Virus record (IMG/VR): IMGVR_UViG_3300043775_001285
Span: 1-26,451 of that record
DNA: 26,451 bases
Direction: 5' to 3' (one strand)
Origin: a virus
Positions within the stretch are counted from its first letter, which is position 1, and the number at the start of each line of letters is the position of its first letter. A model generated the notes under the pieces. It ran no database searches. It saw nothing but the letters and a program-made list of their open reading frames with translations, and was not told the origin of the DNA. Positions 17,181 through 24,874 of the stretch are shown in pieces. The position numbers and the translations under genes were made by a program.

Positions 17181-18181
17181 TTTATTTTTGGCACCAAGTT
17201 GTCTTTAAATATTTCCCAACAATTTTCCCAAGTCCATCTAAATGAACTTATATATACACGGTGTCTATCAAGTTTTAAACATTCTTCAATTGCTGTTTCT
17301 AAGTTAGTATCCATAATACCATTACGACCTTGTTCTATAATATCAATAGGACCTGGCACTGGATATGCAGCAACTGGACAACCTAACGACATTGCTTCAA
17401 TTATTACAATACCAAACGTATCAGCTGCACTTGGAAAAACAAATACATCAGCATTAACATAATAATCAGCTAACTCTGATCCTGACTTGTATCCTACAAA
17501 TTCTACTAATGGATATTTCTTTTCTAATCGTTTACGATAAGGACCATCTCCTACAATTTGCACATGATACTTTTCGTTTTTAGATAATACACATAGATCA
17601 TCTAATGATTTTTCTTTAGACACTCTGCCTACATATAGCAAAACAGTTTTGTCTGAATCTGCTTTGTGTGCAGTTGGTTGTAGTAATTCTCTATCAACAC
17701 CGCGTGTCCATGGTATAACATTTGGTCTAAACTTATGTTCTTTAAGTTCTTCAACCATTGTTTGTGTAGTAGTTAATACTACAGTTGAATCTTTATGAAA
17801 CCAACGCACGTATGCGTATGTAATCCATTTTGGTATTCCGTATATTTTTTTAATAAACTCGGGAAACTTTGTATGATAGGACGTATTATAGTTAAACTTA
17901 CGGTTGCGACAATATCCACGAGCTGCTAGCCCAATTGGCCCTTCTGTGCAAATATGAATATAATCTGGATTGATCCTGTCAATCATTTTTCTAATACCAG
18001 AGGTACGGCTAAGTTTTACTTCTGGATATTTTGGAGCATCTATATAACGGAAATGACTAGGGTTTATAATTTCTATTTCATATCCGTTTAATTCTGCTTG
18101 TTTTTTTATATTAGTGAACGTAGTCACTACGCCGTTAACTTGATCAAACAAGTTGTCGGAAACTATTAAAATTTTTTTCAT
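17177..18181 (-). CDS. GT4-family glycosyltransferase (mannosyltransferase-like)
   Basis: The 334-aa product is a full-length GT-B enzyme: the N-terminal DNLFDQVNGVVTTFTNI loop typical of GT4 alpha-glycosyltransferases (PimB/MgtA-like), CTEGPIGLAARG in the middle, YVGRVSKEKSLDDL at the second-domain start, and the nucleotide-sugar site SAADTFGIVIIEAMSLG (E-x7-E with the first Glu replaced by Asp). It transfers a sugar, probably mannose or glucose from a nucleotide sugar, to an acceptor such as a lipid or polysaccharide. With the LpxH-like phosphoesterase nearby it could remodel host lipid or lipopolysaccharide. Its ATG overlaps the stop of the inserted GIY-YIG gene. Confidence 0.9.
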   Translation of the reverse strand: MKKILIVSDNLFDQVNGVVTTFTNIKKQAELNGYEIEIINPSHFRYIDAPKYPEVKLSRTSGIRKMIDRINPDYIHICTEGPIGLAARGYCRNRKFNYNTSYHTKFPEFIKKIYGIPKWITYAYVRWFHKDSTVVLTTTQTMVEELKEHKFRPNVIPWTRGVDRELLQPTAHKADSDKTVLLYVGRVSKEKSLDDLCVLSKNEKYHVQIVGDGPYRKRLEKKYPLVEFVGYKSGSELADYYVNADVFVFPSAADTFGIVIIEAMSLGCPVAAYPVPGPIDIIEQGRNGIMDTNLETAIEECLKLDRHRVYISSFRWTWENCWEIFKDNLVPKIK

Positions 18182-18780
18182 TTGATTACCTTACAATTTT
18201 CAAAGTGCCAACGTTTCATAGAACTGTTTACTCCTGTTGTGTTGCAATGCGGGCAAGAGATATGTTGTCTATTTTGTTGAGAAGCAGACATTTTAGCTCT
18301 AGTTTCTATTGAGTGCGGTTTACCTGTATTATGTGCAGGTTTACCTGTTTTAATGCCTTTATTCCAAGCAGGCTTAGTTGCTTTGATTCCTTTATTTGGA
18401 CCAGGTTTACCTTTCTTTGAATCACGTATTTTAGATTTAGTTTCTTCTGTACACGGTTTTCCTTGAACTGCTCCACTAATACCGTTTTCAGGTATTAAGT
18501 TAGCCCACTCTTTAGATTCTACTATATTATTTTCTTTTGAAAAGGTTAATGCAAATTCAGTTAACATAGTTTTATTTGTATATGGATCTGAAACCCAAAT
18601 AGTTTCTACAAATTCCCTTCCGTGTGCAGTAATATGATTTTTCCAATGTTTTCCTGATCCTAAATATCTTTTAGGATCTTGAGAAGTAGTTTTGCCGAAA
18701 TATTTTAAACCTGTTACTGAATGTTGTTTGATATACAGATAAGTTGGTTTTATATCTATATAAATAATTGTGCTGGGCAT
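18178..18780 (-). CDS. GIY-YIG homing endonuclease with NUMOD3 repeats and zinc knuckle, 200 aa
   Basis: I start at ATG 18780 (MPSTIIYIDIKP), preceded by AAGGAG, instead of the frame's first ATG at 18801. The nuclease module is YLYIKQHSVTGLKYFGKTTS (GIY and YFG variants), with RYLGSGKHWKNH downstream. NUMOD3-type segments follow (GKPCTEETKSKI, GKPHSIETRAKM), with GPNKGIKATKPAWNKGIKTG repeats between. It ends ISCPHCNTTGVNSSMKRWHF-x-NC, the same C-x2-C..H-x4-C module as the HNH enzyme at 8091-8768, which suggests shuffling of a common DNA-binding tail. It sits flush against the glycosyltransferase start (ATGA overlap). Confidence 0.88.
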   Translation of the reverse strand: MPSTIIYIDIKPTYLYIKQHSVTGLKYFGKTTSQDPKRYLGSGKHWKNHITAHGREFVETIWVSDPYTNKTMLTEFALTFSKENNIVESKEWANLIPENGISGAVQGKPCTEETKSKIRDSKKGKPGPNKGIKATKPAWNKGIKTGKPAHNTGKPHSIETRAKMSASQQNRQHISCPHCNTTGVNSSMKRWHFENCKVIK

Positions 18781-18868
18781 TAGTGTCTCCTTAGATAACA
18801 TATATAATGTTTAGTGCTAGTGGATGATAGTGCATCGCGACTAGCTTTTTTTATTTAGTAAATTGTTA

Positions 18869-19024
18869 TTATGATTTTGTACACTCGGCAGTAACTTTAA
18901 ACCAATCAAATTTTACTGTATATGTTAGTGATGATGCTACATGCACACACTCTTGTTCTGTAGGAAAAAACAATTTCATTCTTCCAGGCACGTCTGTTGG
19001 ATCGTGTATGTTAACTACTAGCAT
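18869..19024 (-). CDS. Small hypothetical protein, 51 aa
   Basis: ATG at 19024 overlaps the last codons of the phosphoesterase in another frame and runs to TAA at 18869. The sequence starts MLVVNIHDPTDVPGRMKLFF, then PTEQECVHVASSLTYTVKFD and WFKVTAECTKS. The pattern resembles the compact strand-helix-strand layout of the small array proteins and looks coding. No classical ribosome-binding site is obvious, so coupling to the upstream gene is assumed. Confidence 0.55.
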   Translation of the reverse strand: MLVVNIHDPTDVPGRMKLFFPTEQECVHVASSLTYTVKFDWFKVTAECTKS

Positions 19025-19796
19025 TATTAATGTCCACATTACTTTTTATCTCCGTCCAGTATATAATTTCCCATTCACCTGTGTGGTGTTCAACTAATGC
19101 TGACATAGATTCAACCCAGTCACCATCATTCATTAGTATAATGCTGTTAATCTCTTTAATAAGTGGTGTATGTGTATGTCCACATATTACACCGTCATAG
19201 TTTCTTTTTTTACAGTAGTCAGTTAAGTTAATCTCAAACTGAAAGATAAAATCTACAGCCTTCTTAACTTTATGTTTTAGGTATTTACTTAAACTCCAGT
19301 ATCCGAACCCTAACTTGTGACGCACCCAATTAAAATGATTGTTAAGTCCTAAGATAAAGTCGTAGCCTTTATCACCTAAGAAACCTAACCATGGTGCTAA
19401 TCTAGTTATACCGTCAAACAAGTCGCCGTGTGTAACTAAGTAACGCTTTCCATCTACGCCAATATGATCACACTGATTAACAATAGATATCTTTCCAAAT
19501 GATATTCCTAATCGTAGCATAGGTCTTAAAAATTCATCATGATTACCTGCTATGTAGATAACTTGAGTGTGTTGTCTTGAAATTTTTAAAAATCTACGTA
19601 TGATATCAGTATGGCTTTGTTTCCATCTTAGTTTATTTTGCTGAACTTTCCAACCATCTATAATGTCACCTACTAAGTATAGTGTTTCGCAAGTGTTATG
19701 TTTAAGGAAGTCGTTAAGTTGTTCTGCTTTACAATCTCGAGTACCTAAGTGTATATCCGAGATAAAGATTGATTTATAAGTTTTAAGTTTTTTCAT
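19011..19796 (-). CDS. Calcineurin-like metallophosphoesterase (LpxH/UDP-diacylglucosamine pyrophosphatase-like)
   Basis: A 261-aa protein with the dinuclear-metal motifs in order: SDIHLG (13-18), GDIIDGW (43-49), GNHDEF (about 84-89), THGDLFDG (about 120-127) and CGHTHTP (about 205-211). The GDIIDGW/GNHDEF forms and the W-L-G-x-L-G-D insert point to the LpxH-like group that hydrolyses UDP-2,3-diacylglucosamine in lipid A synthesis, but related marine phage enzymes have no proven substrate. With the glycosyltransferase three genes downstream it suggests envelope modification. The gene follows a 49-aa coiled-coil gene and overlaps the 51-aa gene. Confidence 0.85.
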   Translation of the reverse strand: MKKLKTYKSIFISDIHLGTRDCKAEQLNDFLKHNTCETLYLVGDIIDGWKVQQNKLRWKQSHTDIIRRFLKISRQHTQVIYIAGNHDEFLRPMLRLGISFGKISIVNQCDHIGVDGKRYLVTHGDLFDGITRLAPWLGFLGDKGYDFILGLNNHFNWVRHKLGFGYWSLSKYLKHKVKKAVDFIFQFEINLTDYCKKRNYDGVICGHTHTPLIKEINSIILMNDGDWVESMSALVEHHTGEWEIIYWTEIKSNVDINNASS

Positions 19797-19797
19797 A

Positions 19798-19947
19798 TTA
19801 TTTTTGATGACTCTCTAATGCAGAAATACGCCATTCTAAAACTTTAACTGAACTTTTATTGTCTGCAGAACGTTCAATGTTTTCAGTTTGCAAGGTTAAT
19901 AAATCTTGACGTAGTTTTTCACGAGCTAGATCTAATCTGTTATTCAT
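19798..19947 (-). CDS. Small coiled-coil protein, 49 aa
   Basis: ATG at 19947 directly follows the stop of the preceding 55-aa gene (TAA-ATG). The whole product, starting MNNRLDLAREKLRQDLLTLQ and ending WRISALESHQK, is one amphipathic helix with heptad-like leucines, a probable short coiled coil. It may pair with the membrane-anchored 55-aa protein encoded before it, which also has a helical tail. Function unknown. Confidence 0.6.
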   Translation of the reverse strand: MNNRLDLAREKLRQDLLTLQTENIERSADNKSSVKVLEWRISALESHQK

Positions 19948-20115
19948 TTAGTGTAATGCATCAGCAGTAACTATAGTTTGATTTTTTGCCTCTAACATAG
20001 TAATGCGTTCATTAGCACTGGACAATGAGTTAATTAAATACACTATACACGAGAATAAGATTGGTATTAGTGCAAACATTATCTTTTCAATAAGTGCGCC
20101 TCTTGAAGTTTCCAT
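19948..20115 (-). CDS. Small membrane protein with helical tail, 55 aa
   Basis: Starts METSRGALIEKIMFALIPIL. One membrane helix (about 11-30) is followed by a helical tail (SSANERITMLEAKNQTIVTA) and stops 1 nt before the next ATG. The layout (short N-terminus, one helix, coiled-coil tail) is like many small phage membrane proteins such as spanin- or holin-like partners. No specific family. It lies between the DUF1566-like and coiled-coil genes. Confidence 0.6.
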   Translation of the reverse strand: METSRGALIEKIMFALIPILFSCIVYLINSLSSANERITMLEAKNQTIVTADALH

Positions 20116-20124
20116 ATTAATTCC

Positions 20125-20433
20125 TTATTTACATTTTAATTTCCTAATAGCCTTAACTAAAAGTTTTTTTTCTTTCCAGCAACTTAATATTGGCTCGTCT
20201 ATTCCACAGTGTATAAAATATGCACCGGGACTATCCTTCCATCGTTCTGTACTAGACCAATATTCGTCTTTTAAAAATTCAGTTGGATATTCTACCGAAA
20301 GTTGACCTAAATCGTATATATTTGGCAATTGCCAATCTGTATGCCCGTATGTTGTTAGACTCTCACAATATTTGATTGCTGCATACCAGCTTAATCTTAC
20401 TTCTGTTTCTTTTGGTGCAAGTATTAAATGCAT
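20125..20433 (-). CDS. DUF1566 / Lcl C-terminal domain-like protein, 102 aa
   Basis: I use the ATG at 20433 (MHLILAPKETEV), which has GGAG upstream, instead of a TTG frame from 20448. The product has the core of a DUF1566 (Lcl C-terminal, C-type-lectin-like) domain: W-Y-A-A-I-K-Y-C, then HTDWQLPNIYDLGQL, then EYWSSTERW and a closing AYFIHCG strand. These domains are usually extracellular, in adhesins or lectin-like proteins. No signal peptide is visible, so it may be used differently. It comes last in the curli-like gene run. Confidence 0.75.
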   Translation of the reverse strand: MHLILAPKETEVRLSWYAAIKYCESLTTYGHTDWQLPNIYDLGQLSVEYPTEFLKDEYWSSTERWKDSPGAYFIHCGIDEPILSCWKEKKLLVKAIRKLKCK

Positions 20434-20454
20434 TGTTCGCTCCTTCAATAAAAA

Positions 20455-21612
20455 TTATTGCCCTTGTTGAACTTGAATTGGTGCGCATCCTCCGGCTGTA
20501 GCACAATTAAAGTTTATTGAGTAGTACTGTTGAGTAGCACCACTCTGTTGTAGACTTAAGTCTACTGGTTGTCCTGATAAGGTAATATCAGTTATATGAT
20601 TTGCTGCACCTTGTTGTAATACATCAACATGTTTATTACCACCAGATAATTCAATATTAGCATAATAATTTCCACTACCCTTTTGTTGTAAAATTAAACT
20701 GTTGTTATTATCAGTTATATTTATAAAAGCACCTTTACTAAACCCGGCAGTATATGTATCTTGATCTATACTAAGCAAATTAGAATTGCCATTTACTGTT
20801 AAGTCAATAAAGTTTACTTGTAAGTTATTGGCTGCAGTTTGATTAATAGTAGTAGTGTTAGACGAGCCATTACTGCTGTAATTTACATAATTGTTGTTAG
20901 TACCTTTTTGATCAATTGTAATCTTGTTATTGTTTCCTAACTGATCTATATATACTTGATTGTCAGTAGTTGATCTAGATGTAAAAGCCGTTACTTTTGC
21001 AGTATTAGCAGGAGCGGCATTAAATGAAGATCCACTGCCACCGCAGCAATATACACTTGGAAACGTAGTCCATGGTAACGTACTTCCTAAGTCAATGCTA
21101 GTAGTAGGATCATTTTGATCGTACAAGAATGTTATTTCTGCAATTTGCATAGAGTTAGCAGCACCTGCGTCTTTAACAATTGGAAACGTTATATTATAAT
21201 ACACGTATGCTTCTGTATTGTTAATAGGGTATACTGGACTAACTGCAAGTCTATTATTAGGTAATGCAATAAGTTGAGAAGTTATTAACGTCCAACCTCC
21301 TGATGTATCATTACTTCCAAATAAACTAAAACTAGCAGGATCTCGTTCTGGAGAATCATTTGCTGTAGTAAATTGTACTTGACTAATAACTTTACCTTGT
21401 GACAGTTTAAGCATAACACCTGCATTAAGTTTATCAAAGTTAAGATACTTAGTTCCGGGATTACCGTCAAACGCATTACTAAAGAACTCACCACCTGGAC
21501 TATTCATACTTGATGGAATATATCCTAACATTAATGGTCTAAGTGGTACATAGTTAGGAACAGCATCTACATTTGAATACCATAACAACAATATGAAAAA
21601 TAAAATTCTCAT
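20455..21612 (-). CDS. Secreted curlin-repeat protein with N-terminal discoidin-like domain, 385 aa
   Basis: A signal peptide (about 1-17: MRILFFILLLWYSNVDA) precedes a discoidin/F5-8C-like beta-sandwich (about 30-170, with SNAFDGNPGTKYLNF and SFSLFGSNDTSGGW). Residues 215-380 consist of repeats of the curlin type, such as VYIDQLGNNNKITIDQKGTN and DVLQQGAANHI, the Q-x-G-x-x-N motif that stacks into amyloid fibres. An adhesive head on an amyloid tail would suit surface display. ATG overlaps the FecR-domain stop. It is the second curlin-repeat gene of the operon. Confidence 0.85.
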   Translation of the reverse strand: MRILFFILLLWYSNVDAVPNYVPLRPLMLGYIPSSMNSPGGEFFSNAFDGNPGTKYLNFDKLNAGVMLKLSQGKVISQVQFTTANDSPERDPASFSLFGSNDTSGGWTLITSQLIALPNNRLAVSPVYPINNTEAYVYYNITFPIVKDAGAANSMQIAEITFLYDQNDPTTSIDLGSTLPWTTFPSVYCCGGSGSSFNAAPANTAKVTAFTSRSTTDNQVYIDQLGNNNKITIDQKGTNNNYVNYSSNGSSNTTTINQTAANNLQVNFIDLTVNGNSNLLSIDQDTYTAGFSKGAFINITDNNNSLILQQKGSGNYYANIELSGGNKHVDVLQQGAANHITDITLSGQPVDLSLQQSGATQQYYSINFNCATAGGCAPIQVQQGQ

Positions 21613-22694
21613 CGTCTTAACACTCCAGTAGTTTGTGTAATACTTATTGTATTACCGCCACTGCTGTCGCCTATTATTGTAGATGCAGCAGTATCATTTT
21701 GAATAATAGATATAGCAGTATTAGAAGTATACCCTTGTGTTTTTATTTCAGCATAGTGTTCATCTGGGGTTATACGATATGCAGTACCTTTACCTTTTTG
21801 TGTACCGTCTGCATTAGGTTGTTCCCACATTACACATACATGCGATGTTGGGTCGCAAGGTGCAATAGATTGTATAGTTTCTGCAATCTGTTCTATTCTA
21901 GCAGCAATAGTTTCTTGAGTTTTAGCTACTTGATTTGCTAATCGTCTAGTTGCTTCTTTTTCTAAATCTTCTTGTTCTTCATCTTTCTTTGTTCTAGCTG
22001 CTTGTTTAATTGCGTTAACAATTTCTTTTGGCGCAGAAATGATTAAGTTATTATTGATTTTAGATTCTACCAAACTAATAACTTCCGGAGCAGTTGGCAT
22101 TGCAGTTCTACTACTAACATAAGTTGCATGAAACGCTTGATCTAAAGTAACTTCCCCTGCATCATTTGTAACTACAATTTTACCTACTTTACAAATATTC
22201 TCTTGTAGTTCGTATTGTTTAACATCTTTTTCATCTTTACAACTTGGAAGTAGTACAATAAGAGATTGACCAGTTTCATCTACTGTCATAGTAAAGTCAG
22301 TACCACGTACTGCAATTGTAGCAGTGGGAGTTTGTATACCTACTTGCTGTGGATTAGCTTTTGCTATTTGACCACTTGCGTATCTAACAGTACCTAATCC
22401 AACTTTTAATGCAAGTTTACCTGCATCTGATTGTTTTGGATCGTATACAAAGTCATCTATTACTAATCTACTATTCTCTGTAATTTTAACTTTTGTTTCA
22501 TCTTTAAATAAAATGTTACTAACACACCCGCCGGTAATGTATGCATCCATACTTTCTATAGATGCGCCTTTATCACCTGCAAGTTTTTCTTTGTTACGTT
22601 CAATGCTGCATGCAGTGCCTTTAGCGTCTGAAACTGCACCAATTCCTGCATAAGCATTATTAACAACTAATAATAAAAAAACTAAGAACCACAT
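21609..22694 (-). CDS. Secreted FecR-domain protein, 361 aa
   Basis: A signal peptide (MWFLVFLLLVVNNAYA, 1-16) precedes a FecR domain: VKITENSRLVIDDFVYD, GTVRYASGQIAK and the conserved close QTPTATIAVRGTDF. A long helical segment (about 205-265, rich in K, E, A and Q) follows, and the C-terminus ends in a short curlin-like repeat (SIIQNDTAASTIIGD). Standalone FecR proteins are periplasmic or surface modules often beside filament or adhesion genes. It lies between the two curlin-repeat genes, with GAGG before its start. Its role in the curli-like system is inferred from position. Confidence 0.82.
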   Translation of the reverse strand: MWFLVFLLLVVNNAYAGIGAVSDAKGTACSIERNKEKLAGDKGASIESMDAYITGGCVSNILFKDETKVKITENSRLVIDDFVYDPKQSDAGKLALKVGLGTVRYASGQIAKANPQQVGIQTPTATIAVRGTDFTMTVDETGQSLIVLLPSCKDEKDVKQYELQENICKVGKIVVTNDAGEVTLDQAFHATYVSSRTAMPTAPEVISLVESKINNNLIISAPKEIVNAIKQAARTKKDEEQEDLEKEATRRLANQVAKTQETIAARIEQIAETIQSIAPCDPTSHVCVMWEQPNADGTQKGKGTAYRITPDEHYAEIKTQGYTSNTAISIIQNDTAASTIIGDSSGGNTISITQTTGVLRR

Positions 22695-22695
22695 A

Positions 22696-23463
22696 TTACC
22701 TCGAAACGGCTGTATTTGAATTTACAATACTGCTTGAATTAGTTGACCTTACAGTAATTGTATTATGATCTCCAATTGTACTAATATCTATCATAGAATC
22801 GTTAGTACCTTGCTGCTGTGTTACAACAGAGTTGTAACTCCCAGTAAAATCTTGTACTAGATGATGCCCGATACCTCCATCGTCTTGTTCGTTAATGAAA
22901 CTGTTAAACCCGCCACTTACTGTTGTATCTACTACACCGTTAGTGCTATTTAATCGTGTTGTAACTTCATTGTTACTGCCATTAATATCAATTGTACTAT
23001 GTATGCTACCTTTAGTTAAACTTTGTATAACATAGTTTAAATCACCAGTAATTGTTTCAGTAACAACATTAGCATTTACTGGAGTACCAAGTCCAATGTT
23101 AAGTAACGTTTGATTTTGATTACCTTTAATGATACTAGAATATATATTATTTGCTCCGCTAATATTATATTGTGCCCAGTTAGTATCTCCAGTGTGCGAC
23201 AATGTTACTTGGTTAGAATTACCCGTAATAGTCGCATAATTTGATGAGCTTGCAGCAGCTGGTACAAAAGCTGTAATAGTGTTACTGGAACTATATAACA
23301 AAGGATTGTTAAGAGTTGTACCACTAACGTTATTAGCTCCGCCAATCTGATCAATAACGATTGTATTTGCATTTCCGACTTGTTCAATGTATACATTGTT
23401 TACTCCTGTACTTGCTGCAAACACTGGACTACTTATTAGTAGTAGTAGTATTAGTTGTTTCAT
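22696..23463 (-). CDS. Secreted curlin-repeat (CsgA/CsgB-like) protein, 255 aa
   Basis: Signal peptide about 1-16 (MKQLILLLLISSPVFA), then NNVYIEQVGNANTIVIDQIG, a classic curlin repeat (x-Q-x-G-x-x-N-x-x-x-x-x-Q-x-G). Further degenerate N/G/T/S-rich repeats run to the end, including YNSVVTQQQGTNDSMI and DHNTITVRS. It would form amyloid fibres secreted through CsgG. It is longer and more degenerate than E. coli CsgA (151 aa). AGGAG lies before its ATG, which overlaps the csgG end by 35 nt. Confidence 0.85.
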   Translation of the reverse strand: MKQLILLLLISSPVFAASTGVNNVYIEQVGNANTIVIDQIGGANNVSGTTLNNPLLYSSSNTITAFVPAAASSSNYATITGNSNQVTLSHTGDTNWAQYNISGANNIYSSIIKGNQNQTLLNIGLGTPVNANVVTETITGDLNYVIQSLTKGSIHSTIDINGSNNEVTTRLNSTNGVVDTTVSGGFNSFINEQDDGGIGHHLVQDFTGSYNSVVTQQQGTNDSMIDISTIGDHNTITVRSTNSSSIVNSNTAVSR

Positions 23464-24283
23464 TTTTTAGCTCCTGTGGCGCTTCTTTAAAAGCCCAATG
23501 ACCTTTCTTAGCACCTTCTTTAATAGTTTCGACCACAGCGGCTTGAATAGCTTTGTTAGTCGCTTTGTTAATACTTTCATTTATACTTCCGCCCACTTCT
23601 GTTTCTAATGCTTTAGTATCTGAAGAGAACATTCTTAATACACCGACTTTATCCATATAACTTAGTACGGTTTTAGTTACTACAACTGATGTTAGAATTT
23701 CACCAGATGTTACTGATACAATTCTTAAACTTACTGTAACAGTATCGCTTTGATATTGAGTTTCACCACCTATGCCAAATATCCTTACACCTGCTCCGCC
23801 TGTGATTGTATTTGAATCGTAGCCAACAACTGCGCCTTCTGCAATAATTCCAGCAAATGTCATAGCTGGTAATGAAGTAGCATCTTTGCCTTGGAACTGT
23901 TCGCGTGTTTGGCGAATCATTTGACGCTCTTTAACTAGGTTGTCTAAGCCAACGCGTTCTAGTACTACAAACCAACGACTATCACCGACTTCTTTTAATG
24001 ACTTGATTAAATAGTTTTCAGCACCTTGAGTAATTGCAGAACTTAAACTAGCAATGTTTGGTATTGATTTGCGTTGTCCAGTTTTATCCGTAAAACCGTA
24101 TACTGCAATTGGAATAGGTCCACCTTGCGGCGGAGCTAAATAATTTTCTTCTTTTTTTAAATACGGTGTATTGTCAACGATTGGATCGTCAAACTGTTCA
24201 CCTGTTATAAGTTTTTCAATTGAACTACTTGCTGCACATCCTTGTAGTAGTAGAATAATTGCTAATAATAGTAATTTTTTCAT
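23429..24283 (-). CDS. csgG: Curli secretion channel lipoprotein CsgG
   Basis: The 284-aa product has a lipoprotein signal (LLLQGC with the lipobox Cys at 16) and the CsgG core: GPIPIAVYGFTDKTGQ, DSRWFVVLERVGLDNLVKER, AEGAVVGYDSNTITGGAGVR, FGIGGETQYQSDTVTVSLRI, GEILTSVVVTKTVLS and a C-terminal helix. Length and order match E. coli CsgG (277 aa), a nonameric outer-membrane channel. The C-terminal tail is Thr/Asn-rich and low in complexity. It is preceded by csgF, 7 nt away, and followed by a curlin-repeat gene. A phage could use it to alter the host surface or secrete amyloid. Confidence 0.95.
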   Translation of the reverse strand: MKKLLLLAIILLLQGCAASSSIEKLITGEQFDDPIVDNTPYLKKEENYLAPPQGGPIPIAVYGFTDKTGQRKSIPNIASLSSAITQGAENYLIKSLKEVGDSRWFVVLERVGLDNLVKERQMIRQTREQFQGKDATSLPAMTFAGIIAEGAVVGYDSNTITGGAGVRIFGIGGETQYQSDTVTVSLRIVSVTSGEILTSVVVTKTVLSYMDKVGVLRMFSSDTKALETEVGGSINESINKATNKAIQAAVVETIKEGAKKGHWAFKEAPQELKNETTNTTTTNK

Positions 24284-24290
24284 AGTTACC

Positions 24291-24767
24291 TCAAAAATAG
24301 AAAGTACCGGCCGGTACTTTCATTGTTGTTGTTTGATTTGGATTACTATTACTTGTAATATTGATAATAATTAGTCCATTATCTGTACCTGATCCTAATC
24401 CCCATGTAACCGTGTTTCCACCTAAGTCTGGAATATTTCCACAAGTTGCACCTGGGATAGTACATGTAGACCCTTCGGCAAACATGCTATCAGTAAGTTG
24501 TTTTGCTAGTTGTGAATAGATCCTTGATTCTAAGTTTGCTAAGAATTTAGCCGCTGGCGTATTAGCTGCTGCTGATGCTGCTTTAGCTGCTAATGAATCT
24601 GCAAGTGATTTGTTTTTTTCAACACCTTGTTGTTCTAACTGTTGGATAGTTAGAATGTGATTGCTATACCCAATTCCGCTAAATGATGGACTATTAAATG
24701 AGTGTTGGAGTTCAGCAGAAAATGCTGATGATGATACTAGTAGTAATAATACTAAGATTTTGTTCAC
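24291..24767 (-). CDS. csgF: Curli assembly factor CsgF, 158 aa
   Basis: The start is GTG at 24767 with AGGAGAGA upstream. A signal peptide (MNKILVLLLLVSSSAFS) is followed by the CsgF N-terminal signature, here LQHSFNSPSFSGIGYSNHIL, matching F-x-N-P-x-F-G-G in E. coli CsgF, which plugs into the CsgG channel. A middle helix (FLANLESRIYSQLAKQLTD) and a C-terminal strand (NSNPNQTTTMKVPAGTFY) complete the family pattern. It is longer by about 20 residues because of an Ala-rich linker. It opens the curli-like operon; no csgE is visible. Confidence 0.92.
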   Translation of the reverse strand: MNKILVLLLLVSSSAFSAELQHSFNSPSFSGIGYSNHILTIQQLEQQGVEKNKSLADSLAAKAASAAANTPAAKFLANLESRIYSQLAKQLTDSMFAEGSTCTIPGATCGNIPDLGGNTVTWGLGSGTDNGLIIINITSNSNPNQTTTMKVPAGTFYF

Positions 24768-24843
24768 TTCTCTCTCTCTCCTTGATAAAGTTACTAACGT
24801 ATTTACCTACAAAAAGAGTAAAAATAAAGCCAGCAGAAATAAT

Positions 24844-24851
24844 GATAAATA
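24844..24851 (+). promoter_or_regulatory. Late-promoter-like motif GATAAATA
   Basis: GATAAATA lies 23 nt before the ATG of the plus-strand gene at 24875, with AAGGA as the ribosome-binding site in between. Same motif as before the other plus-strand units. Confidence 0.5.
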
Positions 24852-24874
24852 TAGAATATGATTAAGGATACAAC

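Noticed and set aside
22696-24283. The curli genes as host chromosomal contamination
   Set aside because: Base composition, tight overlapping gene packing and flanking phage genes match the rest of the window; there are no integration borders.
24770-24862. Hydrophobic minus-strand frame upstream of csgF
   Set aside because: Encodes a membrane-helix-like stretch but has no ATG, GTG or TTG start with a ribosome-binding site.
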